Shown: positions 17,964 through 26,820 of the stretch, one piece after another
Numbering within the stretch: position 1 is the stretch's first letter
How the letters are laid out: each line of letters opens with the position of its first letter
Assembly: GCF_900108065.1 (NCBI RefSeq)
Contig: NZ_FNVQ01000004.1
Span: 186,001 to 250,000, forward strand
Direction of reading: 5' to 3'
Source of the DNA: Marinobacterium lutimaris
GTDB taxonomy: Bacteria > Pseudomonadota > Gammaproteobacteria > Pseudomonadales > Balneatricaceae
Length of the DNA stretch: 64,000 nt
Notes under the pieces: generated by a model
What the model saw: the letters and a program-made list of their open reading frames with translations, nothing else
Database searches by the model: none
What the model was told of the DNA's origin: nothing
Position numbers and translations under genes: made by a program

Positions 17964-19184
17964 TCAGGCAACCTTTTGCTGATCCGCAATACCAAACAGC
18001 AGCGACTCACGCTGGGCGGAGAGATCCTCTTCCGCCAGCAAGGCCTTGAAGTACTCGGGGCCGAAACGGGTATCGCCATATAACACCGCGCCGACGAGAC
18101 GCCCGTCACGTAACCAGAGTCTGCGATACTCACGCTGCCCCACATCACGATATTCCAGCACCTGAGCATCCTTCGCATCAACCTCTCCACAGGAGAACAG
18201 TGAGATACCGCTCACCTTTAACTGGGTCGCGACGGGCTGCTCGACATACCCGCTCAGGTCCTGGCCGGCGAGCACCTGGGCCAACACCTCTGCCTGACGC
18301 CAGATAGGCGCCACCAGGCCGTAGGTCTGGCCCGCAAATTCACAGCACTCGCCCAGAGCAAACACCCGCTCATCACTGGTCTGCAGTCTCGCATCCACCG
18401 CTATCGCCCGATGGCAGATAAGCCCCGCCGCCTGCGCCAGCGTGATTTCCGGGGCGATACCCGCCGCCAGCACCACCAGATCGGCTTTCAACGTGCGCCC
18501 ATCCTTGAGCATCACGCCGCTCACCCTTCCCGCCTCGCCTTCAATCAGCTCAATACCGGCATCGGTATGGATCTCGAGTCCGCGTTCCTCCAGCGTCTGC
18601 TGCAGCAGGCTGGCAGCACTTTGGTCCAGCTGTCGGTTGAGCAGCCAGGCACCTCGCTGTAACACGCTGGTCTGCATACCCAGTTTGCGCAGCCCTTCCG
18701 CCGCTTCGAGCCCGAGAAGGCCGCCACCGACAACCACCGCGCAACCTCCCTTGGCCGCCTGCGCCTGCATCGTCTCGACATCGGCCCAGGTACGAAAACC
18801 CATCACTCCGCTGAGACCTGCGCCCGGGATAGCCGGAAGCGCTGAGCGTGAGCCTGTGGCGAACACCAACCGACGATACCGAACCACCTTGCCTTGAGCT
18901 GTTCTGACCAGGCGCATCGACAGGTCCAGATCCTGAACGGGGTCGCCACACAGCAGCTCTATGCCCTGCTCTGCGTACCACTCCACGCCGTTAAGCTGAA
19001 GATCAGATTCATTCAGCTCACCCGCCAGCAGCGGGGACAGCAGCACCCGGTTATAGGCCGGCCGAGGCTCTTCACCAATCACCAGGATCGACTCGGGCCG
19101 GCTGGGCTGTTTGCTCAACTCCTGCAGCAGCCGGTTGGCGGCCATGCCGTTACCGATAATCAGCAGATCAACCAGTTTTCTCAT
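17964..19184 (-). CDS. nasC: FAD/NAD(P)H-dependent oxidoreductase, probable electron-transfer subunit of assimilatory nitrate reductase (NasC type)
   Basis: The ATG at 19184 is preceded by GAGGGATAAGG and gives 406 residues. A second ATG at 19199 and a longer open frame lack support. The fold is a NirB-like pyridine nucleotide-disulfide oxidoreductase: FAD motif IIGNGMAANRL at the N-terminus, an ATGS stretch, NAD motif VVVGGGLLGLEAAEGL near the middle and a second FAD contact at VFALGECCE. No sirohaem or BFD [2Fe-2S] domain is fused. It is the last gene of the nitrate transporter operon, so electron delivery from NAD(P)H to NasA is likely. A separate nitrite reductase partner is possible. Confidence 0.8.
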   Translation of the reverse strand: MRKLVDLLIIGNGMAANRLLQELSKQPSRPESILVIGEEPRPAYNRVLLSPLLAGELNESDLQLNGVEWYAEQGIELLCGDPVQDLDLSMRLVRTAQGKVVRYRRLVFATGSRSALPAIPGAGLSGVMGFRTWADVETMQAQAAKGGCAVVVGGGLLGLEAAEGLRKLGMQTSVLQRGAWLLNRQLDQSAASLLQQTLEERGLEIHTDAGIELIEGEAGRVSGVMLKDGRTLKADLVVLAAGIAPEITLAQAAGLICHRAIAVDARLQTSDERVFALGECCEFAGQTYGLVAPIWRQAEVLAQVLAGQDLSGYVEQPVATQLKVSGISLFSCGEVDAKDAQVLEYRDVGQREYRRLWLRDGRLVGAVLYGDTRFGPEYFKALLAEEDLSAQRESLLFGIADQQKVA

Positions 19185-19206
19185 GGCCTTATCCCTCATC
19201 CATCGC

Positions 19207-20076
19207 TTAGGCCTGGGCCTGCTTTTTTGCCGGTGCGGTCTCCTGAGCTTTATCCGCCGCAGCCTTCTGCGAGCGATGCTGGCCAATATCCTCAACCTTG
19301 CGCTGCTTCTCGTAGAGGAAGCTGAGCACTTCATGACGGTAATGGTTGTACTGGGCATCATCGGCCAGCTGAATACGGTTGCGTGGCCGCTCCAGCTCGA
19401 TATCCAGAATCTCGCCCACAGTCGCTGCCGGGCCGTTGGTCATCATGACGATACGGTCGGAGAGCAGTACCGCTTCATCCACATCGTGGGTGATCATGAT
19501 CACCGTATTGTTCAGGTCCTTCTGGATCTCCATCAGAGAGTCCTGCAGATGGGCACGGGTCAGCGCATCAAGGGCACCAAACGGCTCATCCATCAGCAGC
19601 ACCTTGGGCTCCATGGCCAACGCACGGGCGATACCAACACGCTGTTTCATACCACCGGAGATCTCATCCGGGCGCTTGTGCATGGCGTGGGTCATGTGGA
19701 CAAGTTCCAGATTGTGTTCGATCCAGGCCTTCATCTCCGCCTTGGATTTCTTGCCCTTGAACACCTGCTTCACCGCCAGCTCCACGTTTTCATAGGCGGT
19801 GAGCCAGGGCAGCAGCGAATGATTCTGAAACACCACCGCGCGCTCTGGGCCAGGCTCGTTCACCTCTTTGCCATCCAGCACCACACCACCGGTGGTGGAC
19901 TGATAAAGGCCGGCGACAATATTGAGCACGGTGGATTTGCCGCAGCCGGAGTGGCCGATCAGCGAGACAAACTCACCGCGGGCGATTTTCAGGTTTACGT
20001 TATCCAACGCCTTGAAGGAGCCCTTCGGCGTCGGGAACTCGATGGATACACCGGTCAGTTCAAGATGCTTGGTCAT
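19207..20076 (-). CDS. nrtD: Nitrate ABC transporter ATP-binding protein
   Basis: 289 residues. Walker A is GHSGCGKST at 41-49, the ABC signature is SGGMKQRV and Walker B is VLLMDEPFG followed by the D-loop ALD. It belongs to the nitrate/sulfonate/taurine ATPase group and energises uptake with NrtB and NrtA. Its C-terminus is lysine/alanine rich (about residue 265 onward) and looks like a disordered tail. It starts 12 bases after nrtB ends. The name NasD is used for the same role in Klebsiella. Confidence 0.92.
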   Translation of the reverse strand: MTKHLELTGVSIEFPTPKGSFKALDNVNLKIARGEFVSLIGHSGCGKSTVLNIVAGLYQSTTGGVVLDGKEVNEPGPERAVVFQNHSLLPWLTAYENVELAVKQVFKGKKSKAEMKAWIEHNLELVHMTHAMHKRPDEISGGMKQRVGIARALAMEPKVLLMDEPFGALDALTRAHLQDSLMEIQKDLNNTVIMITHDVDEAVLLSDRIVMMTNGPAATVGEILDIELERPRNRIQLADDAQYNHYRHEVLSFLYEKQRKVEDIGQHRSQKAAADKAQETAPAKKQAQA

Positions 20077-20088
20077 GATGAGCCCTCC

Positions 20089-21093
20089 TTAACGGGTAAT
20101 TGCGTTTTTGTCCCAGGACACACGGCGCTGCAGCAGCAACATGATCCGGTCGAGCAGGAAGCCGATCAGGCCGATCACCAGGACCGCGACCATGATGCGA
20201 CCGAGGGAATCGGAGCTGCCGTTCTGGAACTCGTCCCAGACGAATTTGCCCAGCCCCGGGTTCTGCGCCAGCATCTCCGCTGCGATCAGCACCATCCAGG
20301 CGATACCCAGCGACAGACGCAGACCGGTAAAGATCATCGGCACCGATGACGGCAGCACGATCTTCACTACATGAGTCATCCAGCTCAGGCGCAGCACCTT
20401 GCTGACGTTCTGCAGATCCTGGCTGACCGCAGACACACCCACTGCCGTATTGATCAGCGTCGGCCAGAGGCAGCAGAGTGCCACGGTGAACAGCGAGGTC
20501 AGAAATGACTTGGCAAACATCGGATCGTCGGTCACGTAAGCCGCACTGACCACCATGGTCACCAGCGGTAGCCAGGCCAGTGGTGAGACCGGCTTAAACA
20601 GCTGGATAATCGGGTTCAACGCCGCGTACAGCGAAGCGTTCAGACCGATACAGATACCCAGAGGAATCGCGATGATCGCAGCGATGGCAAAGCCCGCCAG
20701 GACCGTCACCAGGCTAGTACCGATCTGGTCGAAGAAGGTCGGTTTGCCGGTGTATTCACGGATCTTCGGCACATAGCTGGGATCCTTGGCCACACGCTCG
20801 GCATTGCGGGCTTCCTGACGCTGATAGAAGTCTGCTTCGCGCTCACGCTCGCTGATATGTTCTGCGTAGAGCGAACTCATCTGCTCGTAGACCTGGGTGG
20901 GCCCAGGGAACTGGCCCAGCGAGGTATCGATCTGCTTGGCGCCGGCCTGCCAGATAAACAGGAACACAGCGAGGCCAAGCAGCGGCAGACCCAGGGTGCC
21001 AAGCATGCGCTTAAACCAGCTGCCCAGGGTGTCATTGGATTTAACCCCGGCGATACTGGAAACGCCGGCCAGTGTCATGCGGATGCTAGTCAT
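20089..21093 (-). CDS. nrtB: Nitrate ABC transporter permease
   Basis: 334 residues with about six membrane segments. The first is near residue 35-53, and the remainder lie in the BPD_transp_1 domain after residue 130. The EAA loop region reads SKVLRLSWMTHVVKIVLPSSVPMIFTGLRLSLGIAW. A long charged periplasmic stretch (about 70-120) between the first and second segments is typical of NrtB-type permeases. The gene is between nrtA and nrtD in one operon. Confidence 0.92.
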   Translation of the reverse strand: MTSIRMTLAGVSSIAGVKSNDTLGSWFKRMLGTLGLPLLGLAVFLFIWQAGAKQIDTSLGQFPGPTQVYEQMSSLYAEHISEREREADFYQRQEARNAERVAKDPSYVPKIREYTGKPTFFDQIGTSLVTVLAGFAIAAIIAIPLGICIGLNASLYAALNPIIQLFKPVSPLAWLPLVTMVVSAAYVTDDPMFAKSFLTSLFTVALCCLWPTLINTAVGVSAVSQDLQNVSKVLRLSWMTHVVKIVLPSSVPMIFTGLRLSLGIAWMVLIAAEMLAQNPGLGKFVWDEFQNGSSDSLGRIMVAVLVIGLIGFLLDRIMLLLQRRVSWDKNAITR

Positions 21094-21145
21094 CGGTCAT
21101 CTCTCCTTCCCGGATAGGCAGCCCGGATCGGGCTGCGCGCGGGGA

Positions 21146-22534
21146 TTAGATTTTCTGGTCGCCCTTAAGGCCGATAGAGAACTTCTCGAGGTATTCGTTA
21201 GGCTTGCGGCCGTCGTAGGTCACGCCATCAATGAACTGGGTCTGCGGCGCCTTGAAGCCCTCTTCGCTATCGAAATCCGGGAATTCAGATGCATCCATCT
21301 TGCCTTCGGCGATCAGCTCCTTGGCAGCGATGGCGTAGATGTCCGGGCGATAAACCTGTTTGGCGATATCCATGTACCAGCTGTCCGGCTTGGACTCGGA
21401 GATCTGGCCCCAGCGGCGCATCTGGGTCAGGTACCAGATCGCATCGGAGTAGTACGGGTAGGTCGCGTTGTGGCGGAAGAAGACGTTGAAGTCAGGTACA
21501 TCGCGCACATCGCCCTTCTCATATTCGAAGGTACCGGTCATGGAGTTGGCGATTACCTCTTCATCCGCACCCACATAGGTTGGGCGTGACAGGATCTCCA
21601 CCGCTTCCGGACGGTTGGCGTTGTTGTTGTCATCGAGCCACTTGGCGGCACGAATCATCGCCTTGACCACACGGATATGGGTGTTGGGGTATTTCTCCGC
21701 CCACTCCTTGGAGACACCGAACACTTTCTCCGGGTTGTCTTTCCAGATTTCGTAGTCGGTAATCACCGGCACACCGATACCCTTGAACACCGCCTGCTGG
21801 TTCCAGGGTTCGCCAACGCAGTAGCCGTAGATGGTTCCCGCTTCCATGGTCGCCGGCATCTGCGGCGGCGGAGTCACTGAGAGCAGCGCATCGGCCTGCA
21901 ACTGGCCGCTGGTGTCGCCCTTTTCCGGAGCGTAGAAGCCCGGGTGAATGCCACCGGCAGCCAGCCAGTAGCGCAGCTCATAGTTGTGGGTAGATACAGG
22001 GAACACCATGCCCATGTTGAACGGCTTGCCTTCGGACTTGTACTTATCCACAACCGGCTTCAGGTAATCGGCCTTGATTGGGTGTACCGGCTTGCCATCT
22101 TCACCCACCGGGATATTGGGCTTCATCTGTTCCCAGATATCGTTGGAAACGGTGATACCGTTACCGTTCAGATCCATGCTGAACGCGGTGATGATATCCG
22201 CCTTGGTGCCGAAGCCGATGGTCGCACCCAGCGGCTGACCTGCGAGCATATGAGCGCCGTCCAGCTGCCCATCGATCACGCGATCCAGCAGCACTTTCCA
22301 GTTCGCCTGGGCTTCCAGAGTTACATAGAGACCCTCGTCCTCGAAGTACTGCTTCTCGTAGGCGATCGCCAACGGCGCCATATCGGTCAGCTTGATGAAG
22401 CCAAACTTCAGTTCCTCTTTTTCGGCATAACCTACTTCCGCAACTGCCGGCAGAGACAGGGTGCCAGAAGCCAGGCCGATGGATGCCGCCAGCAGCATGC
22501 GTTTACACAGAGAACGACGATTAAACTTTTTCAT
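21146..22534 (-). CDS. nrtA: Nitrate ABC transporter substrate-binding protein
   Basis: 462 residues from the ATG at 22534, which sits six bases after GGAGGA; the ATG two codons earlier abuts that site. A twin-arginine-like or Sec signal ([21 protein letters not shown], split by basic residues) ends near AVAEV. The mature protein matches the NrtA/NasF periplasmic family, with [20 protein letters not shown] at its start and [12 protein letters not shown] in the ligand cleft. It captures nitrate for NrtBD. It is preceded by a leader with an intrinsic terminator and a sigma-54 promoter match. Confidence 0.93.
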   Translation of the reverse strand: MKKFNRRSLCKRMLLAASIGLASGTLSLPAVAEVGYAEKEELKFGFIKLTDMAPLAIAYEKQYFEDEGLYVTLEAQANWKVLLDRVIDGQLDGAHMLAGQPLGATIGFGTKADIITAFSMDLNGNGITVSNDIWEQMKPNIPVGEDGKPVHPIKADYLKPVVDKYKSEGKPFNMGMVFPVSTHNYELRYWLAAGGIHPGFYAPEKGDTSGQLQADALLSVTPPPQMPATMEAGTIYGYCVGEPWNQQAVFKGIGVPVITDYEIWKDNPEKVFGVSKEWAEKYPNTHIRVVKAMIRAAKWLDDNNNANRPEAVEILSRPTYVGADEEVIANSMTGTFEYEKGDVRDVPDFNVFFRHNATYPYYSDAIWYLTQMRRWGQISESKPDSWYMDIAKQVYRPDIYAIAAKELIAEGKMDASEFPDFDSEEGFKAPQTQFIDGVTYDGRKPNEYLEKFSIGLKGDQKI

Positions 22535-22552
22535 ATCCATTCCTCCAGAAAC

Positions 22553-22609
22553 AAAAAAAGGCGCCGTTCCTGCACCACAAACCTCGGTCTGTGATACTGG
22601 AACGGCGCC
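22553..22609 (-). terminator. Leader terminator (attenuator) in front of nrtA
   Basis: On the reverse strand GGAACGGCGCC / GGCGCCGTTCC form an 11-bp stem with a 28-base loop region and seven Ts, ending just before the nrtA ribosome-binding site. The RNA start would be near 22711. Two small hairpins with the same GCTCT/AGAGC stem lie upstream (22678-22689 and 22634-22646). This layout resembles nas leaders controlled by ANTAR antiterminators (NasR or NasT), although standard hexaloops were not identified. Confidence 0.8.
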
Positions 22610-22721
22610 TTTGCCGAATTCGCTAATTGTCAGGCTCTAAAAGAGCATTCGGGGCGGGTAATCTGCTTTCAACCTTGGCTCTTGAGAGCAAGACGGCACG
22701 CCACCGATCTGCCAAAACATA

Positions 22722-22737
22722 AGCGAAGCCTGTGCCA
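22722..22737 (-). promoter_or_regulatory. Sigma-54 promoter match for the nrtA operon
   Basis: The reverse strand reads TGGCACAGGCTTCGCT. GG and GC have the obligatory 10-base spacing, TGGCAC is perfect, and the -12 block is TCGC instead of TTGC. The implied start near 22711 gives a leader of about 175 bases. Confidence 0.72.
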
Positions 22738-23019
22738 GTTTTTTATTAATTCATAAAAAACAAACTCATAGTCTACATTTGTTCTTTTCCTTAGCTGCTC
22801 TGCACAGAAAAATCGCACCGAGATCAGGCAGGATCGGCCGTTTTTTGATCAAAAATAGAGCAGCCTTTTCCTGAAACTGGTCATTAGACGGTCCCCTGAT
22901 GCCGCGCAAAAAACAGGTCATTCTTTATATGCCTAACGAGCCTGATCGAATCTCACTGGAGGCATTGATAAACCAGCAGACGGAGGGAGCTCCTTACACC
23001 TGATGACACGCCAGGTTTC

Positions 23020-23034
23020 GCACCACCTGAGTGC
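23020..23034. promoter_or_regulatory. NtrC-like binding site
   Basis: GCACCACCTGAGTGC fits GCAC-N7-GTGC, the core of the NtrC consensus. It is about 100 bases upstream of the nasA sigma-54 promoter match, a usual enhancer distance, and could serve both divergent operons. Confidence 0.6.
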
Positions 23035-23119
23035 GCGATGCATGTTAGGGAGGCATAAAAAGCAGAGCCCAAAACCATCCTTTCAGCTAACTCTTTGAAA
23101 TTCATACACACCTACGAAT

Positions 23120-23135
23120 GGCATCAGAATTGCTT
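23120..23135 (+). promoter_or_regulatory. Sigma-54 promoter match for nasA
   Basis: TGGCATCAGAATTGCT has TGGCAT and TTGCT with exact GG-N10-GC spacing. The predicted start is near 23146, leaving a leader of about 120 bases before nasA. Confidence 0.75.
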
Positions 23136-23195
23136 GGTTTATGGACAGTTAATCAACAATTTCACGGAAATGTCTTAGCGACGTTTCCGATAGAT

Positions 23196-23254
23196 GGCAA
23201 AGGCGCCTGAATCTCACCCTGCTCTGCAGGACTGAGGTTCAGGCGTTTTTTTTT
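23196..23254 (+). terminator. Leader terminator (attenuator) in front of nasA
   Basis: CGCCTGAA (23204-23211) pairs with TTCAGGCG (23238-23245). Inner CTCA/TGAG and CCTG/CAGG pairs extend the stem, and nine Ts follow. A 10-bp hairpin CGGAAATGTC / GACGTTTCCG (23165-23189, one U-G pair) lies upstream. The terminator begins with GGCAAAGGCGCC, the same 12 bases that begin the nrtA leader terminator. Confidence 0.82.
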
Positions 23255-23267
23255 GCAGGGCTGAAGC

Positions 23268-25919
23268 ATGAACAATACCACCTGTCCTTACTGCGGTGTC
23301 GGCTGTGGCGTTACTGCCCAGGTGCAGGATCAGGCGATCATTGCCGTCTCCGGCGATAGCGATCACCCCGCCAATCGCGGGCGGCTCTGCGTCAAAGGCA
23401 GCGCGCTGCATGAAACCACAGGAACGCACGACCGGCTGCTGCAGCCGCAGGTGGATGGTGTTGAAACCGGTTGGGAGCAGGCCCTGGACAGCGTCAGCGA
23501 ACGGCTGGCCAACATCATCGAACGGCACGGCCCGCGGTCGGTCGCCATGTATCTCTCCGGCCAACTACTGACCGAGGACTACTACGTCGCCAACAAGCTG
23601 ATGAAAGGCTTCATCGGCTCCAGCCAGGTGGATACCAACTCCCGCCTGTGTATGTCATCCACCGTTGCCGGTTATAAACGCGCCTTCGGCGGCGACCTGA
23701 TGCCCTGCAGCTACGAGGATATAGACCACGCCGAACTGATGGTTCTGGTGGGTTCAAACGCCGCCTGGAACCATCCAATTCTGTTTCAGCGCATGACCGC
23801 CGCCAAGACAGCCAATCCCTCGCTGCGCGTTGTTGTGATCGACCCCCGCCGCACCGCGACCTCAGAACTGGCGGACCTGCATCTTTCACTGAAGCCCGGC
23901 AGCGATGCGGTTATTTTCAATGCGCTCCTGGTTGAGCTGGAGCGGCGCGGACAGATTGACCGAGACTACGTCGAACAGCATACCGAGGGCTTGGATGCAG
24001 CGCTTGCGGCAGCCCAGCGCAGCGTCCCGGATCTATCCACAGCAGCCCGGCTGACCGATCTTCCGCAGGCCGATCTGGACACCCTGGTCGACTGGTTCTG
24101 TAACACCGAAAAGACGCTGACCTTCTTCTCCCAGGGGATCAATCAGTCCAGCAGCGGCACCGACAAGGTCAATAGCATCATCAACTGCCATCTAGCAACG
24201 GCACGTATCGGCAAGCCCGGCATGGGTCCCTTCTCACTAACCGGCCAACCCAACGCCATGGGCGGGCGCGAAGTGGGCGGGCTTGCCAACCAGCTGGCCG
24301 CGCATATGGATTTTTCCAGCGCCGAGAACATCGATCGCGTACAGCGTTTCTGGGCCGCTCCCAACATGGCAACAACCGAAGGGCTGAAGGCGGTCGAACT
24401 CTTTTCGGCCATCGAGCGCGGTGAGATCAAGGCGGTCTGGATCATGGCCACCAACCCGGTCGTCAGCCTACCCCGCGCCAGCCAGGTTCGCGCCGCGCTG
24501 GAGAAATGCGAGCTGGTGATCGTCTCCGAATGCATGACACAGACCGATACGCTGGAACTTGCCGACATCGCCCTGCCCGCCACCACCTGGGCAGAGAAAG
24601 ATGGCACCGTAACCAACTCTGATCGCAGAATTTCGCGCCAGCGCGGACTGATTCCCGCGCCCGGCGCTGCAAAAAATGACTGGTGGATTATCTGTGAGGT
24701 GGCCAAACGCCTGGGCTTTGCCGAGTCCTTCTCTTATACGGGCCCCGCAGCGATCTTTCGCGAGCACGCTGCGCTTTCCGGGTTTGAAAACAACGGCCGC
24801 AGGGGCTTCGATATCAGTGGGCTCACAGAGATTGGCGATCACGAATACGATGCGCTGAAGCCCATCCAGTGGCCGGTTAACGCTACAGCACCGCTGGGAA
24901 CGGCTCGCCTGTTCACAGACGGCCAGTTTTTCACGCCATCCGGCAAAGCTCGCCTGCTGCCGGTAGAGCCCAGCCTGCCGCAGCAACAGCCGGACAAAAG
25001 CTATCCACTGGTGGTCAACACCGGACGGATCAGGGATCAGTGGCACACCATGACCCGCACGGGACGCGCCGCCCGACTTCTACAGCATAGAGCCGAGCCG
25101 TTTATCGAACTCCACCCCAAGGATGCCCTGCGTTTCGATATTGCCGAAGGCGATATCGCCGTGCTTGAAAACGCACTTGGCCGCTACGTTGCCAGGGCAC
25201 AGTTGAGTGAAGCCCAGCGTCCAGGCGAGCTGTTTATCCCGATGCACTGGAACGCCCAGTTTACATCCGCCGCGATCAGCGGCGATCTGATCGACGCTGT
25301 GGTCGACCCGATCTCCGGCCAGCCGGAATCGAAACAGGGCATAGCATCGATTTCGGCTCTGAAAACAGTCTGGCAGGCTCGCCTGATCACAGTTTCAAAC
25401 GCCACTCCTCCGAGTGAGTACTGGAGCCGTGTTCCACTGCAGCACTGCACCAGCTTCCGCCTGGCCGCCACCAACGCCGTGGATGACTGGTCAGCCTGGT
25501 GCTCAGAAAATCTGGGCCGCAAACCGGACCTGATGCTGGAAGACCGCAACCAGGGACGTTTCCGTGGCTGCAGTTTTAAGGGTGACCGGCTCGAATGGGT
25601 GCTGCTGATCGAGCCGGATCAGAATCTGCCGGAGCTGGATTGGCTGGATACCCAGTTCGCCAGGGATTCTATCGATCAGGATGCTCGCCGCCAGCTTCTG
25701 GCAGCGCGCGAAGCGGGTAGTTCAAACTGCGGAGCCGTGATCTGCAGCTGCTTTCAGGTGCGCGAGACAGAGATTCTGGCGGCAATCCACGCCGGCACAG
25801 ACTCAGCCGAGAAGCTGGGTGAGCAACTCAAATGTGGAACCAACTGCGGTTCCTGCCTCCCCGAACTAAAGGCGCTGATTGCTGAGAGCGCCAAGGAAGC
25901 CGACCATGTTTCTGAGTAA
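23268..25919 (+). CDS. nasA: Assimilatory nitrate reductase, catalytic subunit with C-terminal BFD [2Fe-2S] domain
   Basis: 883 residues. The N-terminal 4Fe-4S ligands are C6, C9, C13 and C41 (CPYCGVGC and GRLCVKG). The body is a molybdopterin oxidoreductase with the MopB dinucleotide-binding domain near residues 580-690. The C-terminal 60 residues form a BFD-like [2Fe-2S] domain with CSCF and CGTNCGSC, as in enterobacterial NasA. It reduces nitrate to nitrite in the cytoplasm for nitrogen assimilation. It overlaps cobA. Molybdenum-cofactor (mobA) and sirohaem (cobA) genes follow. No nirBD is in the window. Confidence 0.95.
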   Translation: MNNTTCPYCGVGCGVTAQVQDQAIIAVSGDSDHPANRGRLCVKGSALHETTGTHDRLLQPQVDGVETGWEQALDSVSERLANIIERHGPRSVAMYLSGQLLTEDYYVANKLMKGFIGSSQVDTNSRLCMSSTVAGYKRAFGGDLMPCSYEDIDHAELMVLVGSNAAWNHPILFQRMTAAKTANPSLRVVVIDPRRTATSELADLHLSLKPGSDAVIFNALLVELERRGQIDRDYVEQHTEGLDAALAAAQRSVPDLSTAARLTDLPQADLDTLVDWFCNTEKTLTFFSQGINQSSSGTDKVNSIINCHLATARIGKPGMGPFSLTGQPNAMGGREVGGLANQLAAHMDFSSAENIDRVQRFWAAPNMATTEGLKAVELFSAIERGEIKAVWIMATNPVVSLPRASQVRAALEKCELVIVSECMTQTDTLELADIALPATTWAEKDGTVTNSDRRISRQRGLIPAPGAAKNDWWIICEVAKRLGFAESFSYTGPAAIFREHAALSGFENNGRRGFDISGLTEIGDHEYDALKPIQWPVNATAPLGTARLFTDGQFFTPSGKARLLPVEPSLPQQQPDKSYPLVVNTGRIRDQWHTMTRTGRAARLLQHRAEPFIELHPKDALRFDIAEGDIAVLENALGRYVARAQLSEAQRPGELFIPMHWNAQFTSAAISGDLIDAVVDPISGQPESKQGIASISALKTVWQARLITVSNATPPSEYWSRVPLQHCTSFRLAATNAVDDWSAWCSENLGRKPDLMLEDRNQGRFRGCSFKGDRLEWVLLIEPDQNLPELDWLDTQFARDSIDQDARRQLLAAREAGSSNCGAVICSCFQVRETEILAAIHAGTDSAEKLGEQLKCGTNCGSCLPELKALIAESAKEADHVSE

Positions 25920-26784
25920 ACCTTTCTCACCGTTCGCGCAGATTCTGAGCCGTGTTGTCCTGCTTGGACGGAGCGATAAAACAACATCTCCTGCCGATAC
26001 CGTCGATAAAAAGCCCATTTACCCGACGAAGGGCCGGGTTCATCTGATCGGCTGTGGCCCCGGTGCCGCAGACCTGCTCACCGTTCGCGCCGATCAACTG
26101 ATCCGCAATGCTCAGGTCGTGATCTACGATCGACTGGTCAGCAAAGAGATTATCGACCTGATACCTGCCAACGCCGAGCGGCACTATGTCGGTAAGTCAC
26201 CGGGCAATCACAGCGTACTTCAGGCAAAAATCGGCGAGCTGATGGTTGCCGAAGCTTACCGAGGCAAAAACGTACTGCGCTTAAAAGGCGGTGACCCAGC
26301 CATCTTTGCCCGCATGGCTGAAGAGATAGATGCATTGAACAGCGCCGGCATCAACTGGCAGATCGTACCCGGAATCACCGCGGCCTCGGGCTGTGCCGCC
26401 GCGGCGGGCATACCGCTGACAGACCGCGCCAGTGCGCATCAGGTACGCTTTATCACCGCCACCCATCATGTCGATCACCTGCGCCACGACTGGGCATCGC
26501 TGGCCCGCCGCGATCAGACGCTGGTGTTCTATATGGGCCTCGAGGCACTTCCCTTTATCAGCGCCCGGCTGCAGAAACACGGTCTGCCGGCCGACTGGCC
26601 GATTCTGCTGATCGAAAACGGTACCCGCGACGACCAGCGCAACCTGCTGGCTACGCTCGACACCGTGGTTGAGAAGACACAACAGGCTCGATTCAAGACC
26701 CCAAGCCTGATTATCGTAGGTGAGGTTACGCGCTCTGCAAAGCAGCAGGCGATAGCCCTTGCCAGAGCGCAGGAGGTCGCCTGA
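25906..26784 (+). CDS. cobA: Uroporphyrinogen-III C-methyltransferase
   Basis: The ATG at 25906 follows AAGGAAG and overlaps the nasA stop, giving 292 residues. The first 45 residues are a basic, poorly conserved extension. The SUMT domain then starts with VHLIGCGPGAADLLT and includes RLKGGDPAIFAR and VPGITAASGCAAAAGIPLTDR. The enzyme makes precorrin-2, the precursor of sirohaem needed by nitrite reductase. Position in the nasA operon supports that role over cobalamin synthesis. No CysG-type dehydrogenase/ferrochelatase domain is fused. Confidence 0.92.
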   Translation: MFLSKPFSPFAQILSRVVLLGRSDKTTSPADTVDKKPIYPTKGRVHLIGCGPGAADLLTVRADQLIRNAQVVIYDRLVSKEIIDLIPANAERHYVGKSPGNHSVLQAKIGELMVAEAYRGKNVLRLKGGDPAIFARMAEEIDALNSAGINWQIVPGITAASGCAAAAGIPLTDRASAHQVRFITATHHVDHLRHDWASLARRDQTLVFYMGLEALPFISARLQKHGLPADWPILLIENGTRDDQRNLLATLDTVVEKTQQARFKTPSLIIVGEVTRSAKQQAIALARAQEVA

Positions 26785-26820
26785 CAATGGGCGCGATCTT
26801 TGCGAGGAGTACCAGCGGTC

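Noticed and set aside
19185-19361. N-terminal extension of the NasC-like flavoprotein
   Set aside because: The upstream frame overlaps nrtD, is arginine-rich and dissimilar to the family. A good ribosome-binding site supports the start at 19184.
22634-22689. Two small hairpins as canonical ANTAR targets
   Set aside because: Their loops have 2-4 bases, not the six with A and G at fixed positions, so only the attenuator itself is annotated.
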